64,000 bases of DNA, from assembly GCF_018069565.1 (NCBI RefSeq), contig NZ_JAGPNL010000007.1, positions 310,001 to 374,000 on the forward strand, read 5' to 3'. Below, piece by piece: positions 24,589 to 33,034 of the stretch. The position numbers and the translations under genes are program-made. The stretch comes from Streptomyces tagetis. GTDB lineage: Bacteria; Actinomycetota; Actinomycetes; Streptomycetales; Streptomycetaceae. Below the pieces are notes generated by a model. That model saw nothing but the letters and a program-made list of their open reading frames with translations, did not search any database and was not told the origin of the DNA. The stretch's first letter is position 1. Every line of letters begins with the position of its first letter.

Positions 24589-26304
24589 ATGTCCGGACCC
24601 CGCCCATCCGACGCCCGCCCCGTCAGGGCGCCCCGCGGCACCCGGCGCACCGCCCAGGGCTGGCCGCAGGAGGCCGCGCTGCGGATGCTGCAGAACAACC
24701 TCGACCCCGAGGTCGCCGAACACCCCGACCGGCTCGTCGTCTACGGCGGCACCGGCAAGGCGGCCCGCGACTGGCGCTCCTTCGACGCCATGGTCCGCAC
24801 GCTGGAGGGGCTCAAGCAGGACGAGACGATGCTCGTCCAGTCCGGCCGCCCGGTCGGCGTCATGCGGACCCACGAGTGGGCGCCGCGCGTGCTGATCGCC
24901 AACTCCAACCTCGTCGGCGACTGGGCCACCTGGGAGGAGTTCCGCCGCCTGGAGGCCCTCGGCCTGACCATGTACGGGCAGATGACCGCCGGCTCCTGGA
25001 TCTACATCGGCACCCAGGGCATCCTCCAGGGCACCTACGAGACCTTCGCCGCCGTCGCCGCCAAGCGCTTCGGCGGGACCCTCGCCGGCACCATCACCCT
25101 CACCGCCGGCCTCGGCGGCATGGGCGGCGCCCAGCCCCTCGCCGTCACCATGAACGACGGCGTCGTCATCTGCGTCGACTGCGACCCGCGCGCCATCGAC
25201 CGCCGCATCGAGCACCGCTACCTCGACGTCAGGGCCGACTCCCTCGACCACGCCCTCCACCTCGCCACCGAGGCCCGCGACCGGCGCACCCCCCTGTCCA
25301 TCGGCGTCCTCGGCAACGCCGCCGAGGCGGTCCCGCGACTGCTCGCCATGGGCGCCCCCATCGACATCGTCACCGACCAGACCTCGGCCCACGACCCGCT
25401 GGCCTACCTGCCCACCGGCATCGCCTTCGAGGACATGGCCGACGCCGCCGCCGAGGACCCGGCCGGCTTCACCACCCGCGCCCGCGAGTCCATGGCCCGG
25501 CACGTCGAGGCCATGGTCGGCTTCCAGGACGCCGGCGCCGAGGTCTTCGACTACGGCAACTCCCTCCGCGGCGAGGCCCGACTCGCCGGATACGACCGCG
25601 CCTTCGCCTTCCCCGGCTTCGTCCCCGCCTACATCCGCCCCCTCTTCTGCGAGGGCAAGGGCCCCTTCCGCTGGGCGGCCCTCTCCGGCGACCCCGCCGA
25701 CATCGCCAAGACCGACCGGGCCGTCCTCGACCTCTTCCCCGAGAACGAGTCCCTGGCCCGCTGGATCAGGCTGGCCGGCGAGCGCGTCCACTTCCAGGGC
25801 CTGCCCGCCCGCATCTGCTGGCTCGGCTACGGCGAACGCGACAAGGCCGGCGAGCGCTTCAACGACATGGTCGCGAGCGGTGAGCTGGCCGCCCCCGTCG
25901 TCATCGGCCGCGACCACCTCGACTGCGGCTCCGTCGCCTCCCCCTACCGCGAGACCGAGGCCATGCGCGACGGCTCCGACGCCATCGCCGACTGGCCGCT
26001 GCTCAACGCCATGGTCAACGTCGCCTCCGGCGCCTCCTGGGTCTCCCTCCACCACGGCGGCGGCGTCGGCATGGGCCGCTCGCTCCACGCCGGACAGGTC
26101 ACCGTCGCCGACGGCACCCCGCTCGCCGGGGAGAAGATCCGCCGCGTGCTCACCAACGACCCCGGCATGGGCGTCATCCGCCACGTCGACGCCGGCTACG
26201 AGGGCGCCGAGGCCGTCGCCGCCGAGCGGGGCGTACGGGTGCCGATGCGCGAGGGCGACGACGTGCGCGAGGGTGACGAGGCGCGCGAGGGTGACGAGGC
26301 GTGA
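24589..26304 (+). CDS. hutU: Urocanate hydratase
   Basis: The 571-residue enzyme converts urocanate to imidazolonepropionate, the second step of histidine breakdown, using tightly bound NAD. The family core is easily recognised: TLTAGLGGMGGAQPLAVTMN near residue 180, the urocanase region RDHLDCGSVASPYRETE, and HHGGGVGMGRSLHAGQV near the end. The start ATG has ACCAGGAGG before it. The C-terminus ends in a repeated Arg-Glu-Gly-Asp unit that orthologues would not be expected to share and whose last base falls in the next gene's start codon. Confidence 0.95.
   Translation: MSGPRPSDARPVRAPRGTRRTAQGWPQEAALRMLQNNLDPEVAEHPDRLVVYGGTGKAARDWRSFDAMVRTLEGLKQDETMLVQSGRPVGVMRTHEWAPRVLIANSNLVGDWATWEEFRRLEALGLTMYGQMTAGSWIYIGTQGILQGTYETFAAVAAKRFGGTLAGTITLTAGLGGMGGAQPLAVTMNDGVVICVDCDPRAIDRRIEHRYLDVRADSLDHALHLATEARDRRTPLSIGVLGNAAEAVPRLLAMGAPIDIVTDQTSAHDPLAYLPTGIAFEDMADAAAEDPAGFTTRARESMARHVEAMVGFQDAGAEVFDYGNSLRGEARLAGYDRAFAFPGFVPAYIRPLFCEGKGPFRWAALSGDPADIAKTDRAVLDLFPENESLARWIRLAGERVHFQGLPARICWLGYGERDKAGERFNDMVASGELAAPVVIGRDHLDCGSVASPYRETEAMRDGSDAIADWPLLNAMVNVASGASWVSLHHGGGVGMGRSLHAGQVTVADGTPLAGEKIRRVLTNDPGMGVIRHVDAGYEGAEAVAAERGVRVPMREGDDVREGDEAREGDEA
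26248..26301 (+). repeat. Three 18-bp tandem repeats at the hutU 3' end
   Basis: Units at 26248-26265, 26266-26283 and 26284-26301 begin CGCGAGGG and differ by only two or three bases. They encode the repeated REGD(D/E) tail of HutU. The GTG start of the M20 gene begins on the last repeat base. Confidence 0.8.
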
Positions 26305-27518
26305 CCTTCCACAGGATGTGGGCGGAGTTGCTGCCCATCGGCCGCAGCCCCGTCTCCGGCGGCTACCACCGCTTCGCCTGGACCGGCGCCGACACCGACT
26401 GCCGGGCCTGGTTCCGGCAGCAGGCCGAGGAGCGCGGCCTCGCCTACGAGACCGACCGGAACGGCAACCAGTGGGCCTGGCTCGGCGACCCGGCCGCCGG
26501 GGACGCCGTCGTCACCGGCTCCCACCTGGACTCGGTCCCCGACGGCGGCGCCTTCGACGGGCCCCTCGGCGTCGTCTCCGCCTTCGCCGCCCTCGACGAA
26601 CTCCGCGCCCGGGGCGTCCGGTTCGCCCGGCCGCTCGGCATCGTCAACTTCGGCGACGAGGAAGGCGCCCGCTTCGGCCTCGCCTGCGTCGGCTCCCGCC
26701 TCACCGCCGGCGCGCTCACCGCCGCACAGGCCCACCGCCTCACCGACGCCGACGGCGTCACCCTCCCCCGGGCCATGGAGGCCGCCGGCCACGACCCGGA
26801 CGCCCTCGGCCCCGACCCCGAACGCCTCGCCCGCATCGGCGCCTTCGTCGAACTCCACGTCGAACAGGGCCGCGCCCTGGACCTGTCCGGCGACCGGGTC
26901 GGCATCGCCTCCGCCATCTGGCCCCACGGCCGCTGGCGGTTCGACTTCCGCGGCGAGGCCAACCACGCCGGCACCACCCGCCTCGACGACCGCCGCGACC
27001 CGATGCCGCCCTACGCCGAGACCGTCCTCGCCGCCCGCCGGGAGGCCCGGCTCGCGGGCGCCGTCGCCACCTTCGGCAAGATCGCCGTCGAGCCGAACGG
27101 CGTCAACGCCATCCCCTCCCTCGTACGCGGCTGGCTCGACTCCCGCGCCGCCGACCAGGAGAGCCTGGACACCGTGGTCGCCGGGATCGAGAAGGCCGCC
27201 CGCGACCACGCCGCCGCCCACGGCGTCGACCTCGACATCGTCCGCGAGTCCTTCAGCCCCGTCGTCGAGTTCGACCACGTACTGCGCGACGAACTCGCCC
27301 GCATCCTGGGCGCGAGGACCGGCGTGCCCGTCCCCGTCCTCGGCACCGGCGCCGGACACGACGCCGGAATCCTCTCCGGACGCGTCCCGACCGCCATGCT
27401 GTTCGTGCGCAACCCCACCGGCGTCTCCCACTCCCCGGCCGAGTTCGCCGCCGAGGACGACTGCCTCGCCGGGGTCGCCGCGCTCGCCGACGTACTGGAA
27501 GGGCTGGCCCGCACGTGA
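26301..27518 (+). CDS. M20-family amidohydrolase (allantoate amidohydrolase/carbamoylase type)
   Basis: This is a 405-residue zinc peptidase-fold amidohydrolase. Metal-binding landmarks are TGSHLDSVPDGGAFDGPLG (His, Asp), GDEEGARFG (Glu pair) and GAGHDAGIL (His-Asp). Relatives cleave allantoate, N-carbamoyl amino acids and related amides. It sits between hutU and hutF with GTGA overlaps on both sides, and no HutG-type deformylase is in the operon. A role as N-formylglutamate (or formimino-glutamate-derived) hydrolase is therefore a good inference; by sequence alone it would be called allantoate amidohydrolase. Confidence 0.87.
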   Translation: MTFHRMWAELLPIGRSPVSGGYHRFAWTGADTDCRAWFRQQAEERGLAYETDRNGNQWAWLGDPAAGDAVVTGSHLDSVPDGGAFDGPLGVVSAFAALDELRARGVRFARPLGIVNFGDEEGARFGLACVGSRLTAGALTAAQAHRLTDADGVTLPRAMEAAGHDPDALGPDPERLARIGAFVELHVEQGRALDLSGDRVGIASAIWPHGRWRFDFRGEANHAGTTRLDDRRDPMPPYAETVLAARREARLAGAVATFGKIAVEPNGVNAIPSLVRGWLDSRAADQESLDTVVAGIEKAARDHAAAHGVDLDIVRESFSPVVEFDHVLRDELARILGARTGVPVPVLGTGAGHDAGILSGRVPTAMLFVRNPTGVSHSPAEFAAEDDCLAGVAALADVLEGLART

Positions 27519-28918
27519 ACCCCACCCCGCGCACGTACTGGCTGGAGCACGCCTGGCTCGGCACCCACGTCGAGCCGGGCGTCGCCGTGGATGTACGGGA
27601 CGGGCGCGTCGCCGCCGTCCGCACCGGAGTCCCCGCCCCGCCGCCCGGCGCCGAGATCCTGCGCGGACTGACCCTGCCGGGACTGGCCAACGCCCACTCG
27701 CACGCCTTCCACCGAGCCCTGCGCGGCACCGTCCAGGCCGGCTCCGGCACGGGAGCACCCCCGCGTCCGCGGGGAACGGGCGATGCGGACGCCGAGCGGG
27801 CGCCGGATTCGTTCTGGGCCTGGCGCGACGTCATGTACGCCATCGCGGACAAGCTCACCCCGGACAGCTACTTCTCGCTCGCCCGTGCCACCTACGCCGA
27901 GATGGCGCTGGCCGGCATCACCGCCGTCGGCGAGTTCCACTACGTCCACCACGCCCCCGGCGGCACCCGCTACGCCGACCCCAACGCCATGGGCGAGGCG
28001 CTCGTCGAGGCCGCCGCCGAGGCCGGTGTGCGCATCACCCTCCTCGACACCTGCTACCTCTCCGCCGGCTTCGGACGGGCCCCCGACGGCCACCAGCTCC
28101 GCTTCTCCGACGGCACCGCCCACTCCTGGGCGGAACGCTGTGCACTTCTCAAGGAACGGGATCACGCGCGGATCGGCGCCGCCATCCACTCCGTACGGGC
28201 CGTGCCCGCGGACCAGATGGCGACCGTGGCGCGGTGGGCGGAGGAACGGCGGGCCCCGCTCCACGTCCACCTCTCCGAGCAGACCGCCGAGAACGACGCC
28301 TGCCGCGAGGCCCATGGACGCACCCCCGCCCGGCTCCTCGCCGACCAGGGCGTGCTGGGACCGCGCACCACCGCCGTCCACGCCACCCACCTCACCGAGG
28401 AGGACATCGCCCTGCTCGGCGGCACCACCACCGGCACCTGCATGTGCCCGACCACCGAACGGGACCTCGCCGACGGCATCGGACCCGCCGTCGCGCTCCA
28501 GCGGGCCGGCTCGCCGCTCTCCCTCGGCTCCGACAGCCACGCCGTCGTAGACCTGCTCGAAGAGGCCCGCGCGATGGAGCTGAACGAGCGCCTGCGCACC
28601 CGTACCCGAGGCCACTGGACGGCCGCCGCCCTGCTGCGCGCCGCCACCGCCGACGGACACGCGGCGCTCGGCTGGCCCGAGGCGGGGCGCATCGAGACCG
28701 GCGCCCTGGCCGACCTCACCACCCTCGCGCTGGACTCGGTCAGGACGGCGGGACCGCCGCCGCGGCTCGGCGCCGAGACGGCCGTATTCGCGGCCACGGC
28801 CGCCGACGTCCGGCACACGGTCGTGGGCGGACGGCACGTGGTGCGCGACGGGGCGCACACCCTCGTCCCCGACGTGCCCCGGGAACTGGCGCGGGCCGTG
28901 GCCGCCCTCGGCGGCTGA
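27515..28918 (+). CDS. hutF: Formimidoylglutamate deiminase
   Basis: The 467-residue amidohydrolase-superfamily enzyme removes ammonia from N-formimino-glutamate to give N-formylglutamate. Metal and catalytic motifs include ANAHSHAFHRALRG, HVHLSEQTAENDAC and SLGSDSHAVVDLLEE, in the order and spacing of HutF. A GTG start overlaps the stop of the M20 gene. A glycine/proline-rich insertion near residues 75-95 seems specific to this lineage. Confidence 0.92.
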   Translation: MNPTPRTYWLEHAWLGTHVEPGVAVDVRDGRVAAVRTGVPAPPPGAEILRGLTLPGLANAHSHAFHRALRGTVQAGSGTGAPPRPRGTGDADAERAPDSFWAWRDVMYAIADKLTPDSYFSLARATYAEMALAGITAVGEFHYVHHAPGGTRYADPNAMGEALVEAAAEAGVRITLLDTCYLSAGFGRAPDGHQLRFSDGTAHSWAERCALLKERDHARIGAAIHSVRAVPADQMATVARWAEERRAPLHVHLSEQTAENDACREAHGRTPARLLADQGVLGPRTTAVHATHLTEEDIALLGGTTTGTCMCPTTERDLADGIGPAVALQRAGSPLSLGSDSHAVVDLLEEARAMELNERLRTRTRGHWTAAALLRAATADGHAALGWPEAGRIETGALADLTTLALDSVRTAGPPPRLGAETAVFAATAADVRHTVVGGRHVVRDGAHTLVPDVPRELARAVAALGG

Positions 28919-28922
28919 CACC

Positions 28923-28970
28923 CCCGCCCGCCGCCCCCCGGGCACTCCCGCCCGCCGCCCCCCGGGCACT
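28923..28970 (+). repeat. Two exact 24-bp tandem repeats between hutF and hutI
   Basis: Units at 28923-28946 and 28947-28970 are identical C/G-rich 24-mers, followed by a partial copy. They sit in the 110-base hutF-hutI spacer. Confidence 0.75.
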
Positions 28971-29028
28971 CCCGCCGCCCGCCCCCGACCGCAGCCCCCG
29001 CATCCCCCGCGACGCCGACGAGGACGCC

Positions 29029-30204
29029 ATGAGCAGCAGCACCGCCATCACCAACATCGCCGCGCTGGTCACCAACGACCCCTCCCTCCGTGACGGCGAC
29101 CCCCTCGGACTGGTCCGCGACGCGGCCGTCGTCATCGACGGCGACCGTGTCGTGTGGACCGGTGAGACCAGGAAAGCACCCGCCACTGACAACCGGGTCG
29201 ACGCCGGCGGCCGGGCCGTCCTGCCCGGCTTCGTCGACAGCCACTCCCACCTGGTCTTCGCGGGTGACCGCACCGAGGAGTTCAACGCCCGCATGTCCGG
29301 CCGCCCCTACAGCGCCGGCGGCATCCGCACCACCGTCGCCGCCACCCGCGCCGCCACCGACGCGGAACTGGAGGCGACCCTCGTCCGGCACCTGCGGGAG
29401 GCCCTGCGCCAGGGCACCACGACCCTGGAGACCAAGTCCGGCTACGGGCTCACCGTCGACGACGAGGCCCGCGCGCTGCGCATCGCCGCCCACCACACCG
29501 ACGAGGTCACCTACCTCGGCGCCCACATCGTCGCCCCCGAGTACGCCGACGACCCCGCCGGCTACGTCGCCCTGGTCACCGGGGAGATGCTCGACGCCTG
29601 CGCCCCGCACGCCGGCTGGATCGACGTCTTCTGCGAACGCGGCGCCTTCGACGGCGACCAGGCGCGTGCCGTCCTCACCGCCGGCCGGGAACGGGGCCTG
29701 CGCCCGCGCGTCCACGCCAACCAGCTCACCCACGGCCCCGGCGTCCAGCTCGCCGTCGAACTCGACGCGGCCAGCGCCGACCACTGCACCCACCTCACCG
29801 ACGCCGACGTCGACGCCCTCGCGCACGGCGACACGGTGGCCACCCTGCTGCCGGGCGCCGAGTTCTCCACCCGCGCCCCCTGGCCCGACGCCCGGCGGCT
29901 GCTCGACGCGGGCGCGACGGTGGCGCTGTCGACGGACTGCAACCCGGGGTCGTCGTTCACCTCGTCCGTGCCCTTCTGCGTCGCGCTCGCGGTGCGGGAC
30001 ATGGGGATGACGCCGGACGAGGCGGTCTGGTCGGCCACCGCGGGCGGCGCGGCGGCCCTGCGCCGGGACGACGTCGGACGCCTGGTCCCGGGCGCGTACG
30101 CGGACCTGGTCCTGCTGGACGCGCCGAGCCATGTGCACCTGGCCTACCGGCCGGGCGTGCCGCTCGTCACCGGGGTGTGGCGGCGCGGCGTACGGGTGGT
30201 GTGA
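29029..30204 (+). CDS. hutI: Imidazolonepropionase
   Basis: The 391-residue metal-dependent hydrolase opens the imidazolone ring to N-formimino-glutamate. The motifs GFVDSHSHLVFAGDRTEEF (metal His pair), HANQLTHGPGVQ and LSTDCNPGSSF are diagnostic of HutI. The order hutU, M20, hutF, hutI gives the whole route from urocanate to glutamate. GAGGAC lies just before the ATG. A bidirectional terminator follows. Confidence 0.95.
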   Translation: MSSSTAITNIAALVTNDPSLRDGDPLGLVRDAAVVIDGDRVVWTGETRKAPATDNRVDAGGRAVLPGFVDSHSHLVFAGDRTEEFNARMSGRPYSAGGIRTTVAATRAATDAELEATLVRHLREALRQGTTTLETKSGYGLTVDDEARALRIAAHHTDEVTYLGAHIVAPEYADDPAGYVALVTGEMLDACAPHAGWIDVFCERGAFDGDQARAVLTAGRERGLRPRVHANQLTHGPGVQLAVELDAASADHCTHLTDADVDALAHGDTVATLLPGAEFSTRAPWPDARRLLDAGATVALSTDCNPGSSFTSSVPFCVALAVRDMGMTPDEAVWSATAGGAAALRRDDVGRLVPGAYADLVLLDAPSHVHLAYRPGVPLVTGVWRRGVRVV

Positions 30205-30255
30205 GCCGCGAGGGGCGACGGGCCCCGCACGGGCGGGCGGTGCCGGGACGGGCGC

Positions 30256-30283
30256 GGGGGCGGTCCCTCGTGGGACCGCCCCC
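30256..30283. terminator. Bidirectional terminator between hutI and the sigma factor gene
   Basis: Perfect 12-base arms (30256-30267 and 30272-30283) with a TCGT tetraloop lie between the convergent stops at 30204 and 30307. Confidence 0.85.
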
Positions 30284-30306
30284 GTGGCGGAGTCACTCCG
30301 TGACGG

Positions 30307-31221
30307 TCACTCCTCGACCGTCAACCCCTTGCGCAGCCGTACCAGGGTCCGCGACAGCAGCCGGGACACGTGCATCTGGGAGATGCCGAGTTCGTCGCCG
30401 ATCTCCGACTGGGTCATGCCCGCGACGAAACGGAGGGAGAGGATCTTCCGGTCCCGGGACGGGAGTTCGGCGATCAGCGGCTTCAACGACTCGACGTACT
30501 CGATCCCTTCGAGCCCGTGGTCCTCGTAGCCGATCCGGTCGGCGAGCGCGCCCTCGGCGTCGTCCTCCTCCGGCTGGGCGTCGAGGGAGGAGGCGGTGTA
30601 GGCGTTGGACGCCGCCATGCCCTCGACGACCTCGTCGCGCGAGAGGCCGAGGTGCTCGGCGAGTTCGCTCACCGTGGGGGCGCGGTCCAGCCGCTGGGCC
30701 AGTTCGTCCCCGGCCTTGGCCAGGTCGAGGCGGAGCTCCTGGAGCCGGCGCGGCACGCGCACGGACCACGAGGTGTCGCGGAAGAAGCGCTTGATCTCGC
30801 CGATGATGGTCGGCATGGCGAACGTGGGGAACTCGACGCCCCGGGAGAGTTCGAAGCGGTCGATCGCCTTGATCAGGCCGATCGTGCCGACCTGGATGAT
30901 GTCCTCCATGGGCTCGCTGCGCGAGCGGAAGCGGGAGGCGGCGAACTTGACCAGCGCGAGGTTCAGCTCGACGAGCGTGTTGCGTACGTAGGCGTACTCG
31001 TGGGTGCCTTCCTCCAGCGACTCCAGCCGCTCGAAGAGGGTCTTGGACAGGGCCCGTGCGTCCGCCGGAGCCACCTCGTCGTAGGCGGGGATGTCCGGAA
31101 GCCCCGCGAGGGCGTCGTCGGGCTCGACGACCGCGTCGTGACGCGCGATGGGTTCCAGATGTTCCGGAGGGGGTGTCGACGTCGCTTTGTGGGTAGGCGA
31201 TCCGTCGAGCCGGGGTGACAT
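30307..31221 (-). CDS. SigB/SigF-type RNA polymerase sigma factor
   Basis: The 304-residue protein is a group 3 sigma factor of the general-stress type. Region 2 is clear (LVKFAASRFRSRSEPMEDIIQVGTIGLIKA, FPTFAMPTIIGEIKRFFRD), region 3 follows, and region 4 has the DNA-binding helix TQSEIGDELGISQMHVSRLL. I chose the ATG at 31221 because GGAGGA lies four bases upstream; the frame stays open to a TTG at 31293. It diverges from an anti-sigma antagonist and its probable anti-sigma kinase, the usual partner-switching module. In S. coelicolor the matching locus is, as I recall, sigI. Confidence 0.9.
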   Translation of the reverse strand: MSPRLDGSPTHKATSTPPPEHLEPIARHDAVVEPDDALAGLPDIPAYDEVAPADARALSKTLFERLESLEEGTHEYAYVRNTLVELNLALVKFAASRFRSRSEPMEDIIQVGTIGLIKAIDRFELSRGVEFPTFAMPTIIGEIKRFFRDTSWSVRVPRRLQELRLDLAKAGDELAQRLDRAPTVSELAEHLGLSRDEVVEGMAASNAYTASSLDAQPEEDDAEGALADRIGYEDHGLEGIEYVESLKPLIAELPSRDRKILSLRFVAGMTQSEIGDELGISQMHVSRLLSRTLVRLRKGLTVEE

Positions 31222-31470
31222 GATGTCCTCCATCGTTCTCGGCATAAGGCAGCCGAAGCCAATGATGTGCACTGCGGTGTGCGGCGCCTCCAAAGCCGGC
31301 CGTGTCGGGTACGTGTGCCTCTAGGGTTACCGGGTTTACCGAGCCCACCGCAAGTGTGTTCTGTGTTCGTATGTCCGGTTATGTGCGTTTGTTGGGTGTC
31401 GTCGGGCGGCCGGAAGGCGTAGTGTTCGAGGGCGTCAGCAAGGCACTCATGAGGTCGGGAGAGAGACGGC
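31222..31470. promoter_or_regulatory. Divergent regulatory region of the sigma factor module
   Basis: This 249-base gap lies between the divergent sigma and antagonist genes. A direct repeat of GGTTACCGGGTTTACC type lies at about 31324-31340. No exact copy of the GNNTT-(14-16)-GGGTAY SigB-type promoter was found on either strand by eye. Confidence 0.4.
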
Positions 31471-31848
31471 ATGGACCGCGGGACGGTCGGCAGCGCACAG
31501 TCGGGCCGGCTTCTGGTGGAGGTGCGGGAAGAGGGCTCCAGCGCCGTCGTGACTCCGGCGGGTGAGCTGGATCACCACACCGCAGATCTGTTGCGGGAGC
31601 CGCTGGAGGAGTGCGTCGCCAAGGGGCTGAGCCGGCTCGTCGTCGACTGCTCGCGCCTGGAGTTCTGCGACTCCACGGGACTCAACGTCCTGCTCGGCGC
31701 GCGGTTGAAGGCGGAGGCGGCGGGGGGCGGCGTCCATCTCGTGGGCATGCAGCCCGTGGTGGCCCGCGTGTTCGAGATCACGGGGGCCGAGGCGGTCTTC
31801 ACGCTGCACGACACGCTGGCGGACGCCCTGCCGGGCGAGACCGGCTGA
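31471..31848 (+). CDS. Anti-sigma factor antagonist (STAS domain)
   Basis: This is a single STAS domain of 125 residues. The regulatory phospho-serine is S68 in FCDSTGLNVLLGAR. Unphosphorylated antagonists bind the anti-sigma factor and free the sigma factor; the anti-sigma kinase reverses this by phosphorylating the serine. The gene heads the plus-strand pair with the ATP-binding protein at 32063. Confidence 0.92.
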   Translation: MDRGTVGSAQSGRLLVEVREEGSSAVVTPAGELDHHTADLLREPLEECVAKGLSRLVVDCSRLEFCDSTGLNVLLGARLKAEAAGGGVHLVGMQPVVARVFEITGAEAVFTLHDTLADALPGETG

Positions 31849-32062
31849 GCCGGTCCGTGGACGGATCGGCGCAGGGGCGCGTGGGCCTTCGGGGACGGTG
31901 GCGACGCCGCGTCCCCCCCTTCGTGTCGAATTTCGTGTCGAAGGCGGGGGTGTTCCTCGTGGCGGGTCGGGCAGGAGAACCCTTGGGCCCGTCCGGCCGG
32001 CGCGACTGAGTGTGTACGACGGTGGAATGTGAATGTCGGTGGATCGGTGAGGTGAAGCGCTG
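31849..32062. other. Spacer between STAS and anti-sigma genes
   Basis: About 210 bases without a supported gene. A short direct repeat of TTCGTGTCGAA type lies at about 31920-31940. The ribosome site GAGGTGAAG before the next gene ends the region. Confidence 0.4.
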
Positions 32063-32698
32063 ATGAGCACCACCCGGCCCTGCTCGCCGGGCGACCGCGG
32101 TCCGGAGTCCGGCGGCGCTTCCGGGGCGTCCGAGGGGGGCGTGTCCGGGACGGGGAACTCCGAAGGGGGCGCGCGGATGTCCGGTACGCACCTGTCCGCG
32201 GGGCCCGGTGTGCCCGTGGCGCAGCCGGCTCCGGGCGGGGCGCCGCGAGCGGACGGCGGGCGCACGGCCGCCGCCGGTCCCGGTCCGGGCCGGCAGGTCC
32301 GCAGACTGAGCTTCGACGGGCAGAGCGGCGTCGTGCCGCTCGCCCGCGACTTCACCCGCCAGGCCCTGTACGCGTGGGGCTGGCTGCCCTCCGCCACCGC
32401 CGACCAGCGCGCCGCCGCCGAGGACGTGCTCCTCGTCGTCTCCGAACTGGTCACCAACGCCTGCCTGCACGCCGAGGGGCCGGACGAGCTGTGGATCACC
32501 TGCGACCGCAAGGTGATCCGGCTGGAGGTCTCCGACCGCGGCACGGGCCAGCCCGCCCCCCGCACCCCGCACCGCGCGGGACGCCCCGGCGGCCACGGCA
32601 TGTTCATCGTGCAACGGCTCTGCCTCGACTGGGGCGTCGTGCGCACCCCGGGCGTCGCCGGCAAACGCGTCTGGGCGGAACTGGGCACACCGGCGTAG
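32063..32698 (+). CDS. ATP-binding anti-sigma factor (RsbW-like serine kinase)
   Basis: The 211-residue protein has a Gly/Pro/Ala-rich disordered N-terminus (~1-80) and a C-terminal GHKL-type ATPase domain. The N-box is VVSELVTNACLHAEG, the G1 box VSDRGTGQPAP, and the G2 box RPGGHGMFIVQRLCLDW. Such proteins hold the sigma factor inactive and phosphorylate the antagonist. Its partner genes are immediately upstream. GAGGTGAAG precedes the ATG. Confidence 0.85.
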   Translation: MSTTRPCSPGDRGPESGGASGASEGGVSGTGNSEGGARMSGTHLSAGPGVPVAQPAPGGAPRADGGRTAAAGPGPGRQVRRLSFDGQSGVVPLARDFTRQALYAWGWLPSATADQRAAAEDVLLVVSELVTNACLHAEGPDELWITCDRKVIRLEVSDRGTGQPAPRTPHRAGRPGGHGMFIVQRLCLDWGVVRTPGVAGKRVWAELGTPA

Positions 32699-32727
32699 CC
32701 CGCCGGGGAAGCGGCGGGCGTACCAGC

Positions 32728-32863
32728 GCGTGACGTCCGCCGAAGCGCCGAGCACTCCGGCGCGTGATGTCTGCCGAAGCGCCGGGCACTCCGGTGCGTG
32801 ACGTCCGCCGAAGCGCCGGGCACTCCGGCGTGGGACACCCGGCGAAGCGCCGGGCACACCGCC
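32728..32863 (+). repeat. Four 34-bp tandem repeats downstream of the anti-sigma gene
   Basis: Units run 32728-32761, 32762-32795, 32796-32829 and 32830-32863. The first three differ at about five positions in total and the fourth is more diverged. All share the core GCGAAGCGCCG or CCGAAGCGCCG. A further degenerate copy may precede them at about 32693. The repeats lie in the spacer between convergent genes. Confidence 0.85.
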
Positions 32864-32958
32864 GTAGAACGCCGAGGGGAGCCCGCGCGCAGCGCACCGG
32901 CTCACCCGGCCGCGGAAGAGAACATCCGTACAAGCCGCGGCAGCCGCCCCCCAATGCC

Positions 32959-33000
32959 CGGAGGGCCACCGCCTCCCCCAGGGGAAGCGGTGGCCCTCCG
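32959..33000 (-). terminator. Terminator of the POT transporter gene
   Basis: Perfect 14-base arms (32959-32972 and 32987-33000) surround a 14-base loop 35 bases beyond the transporter stop. Confidence 0.8.
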
Positions 33001-33034
33001 TCGTGCGGTCCGGGCCCGGCAGGCCCGGCAGGGC

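Noticed and set aside
25880..27500. Arg/Pro-rich frame in a second phase over the 3' part of hutU and the M20 gene
   Set aside because: Composition is typical of an out-of-frame reading, and it joins hutF only by chance.
28162..30138. 658-residue minus-strand frame antisense to hutF and hutI
   Set aside because: It is a shadow of real genes caused by high GC at third positions; composition is Val/Gly/Ala-Asp biased and no domain is recognisable.
32728..32863. Possible CRISPR array in the 34-bp repeats
   Set aside because: Units are directly adjacent with no unique spacers, and no cas genes are present.
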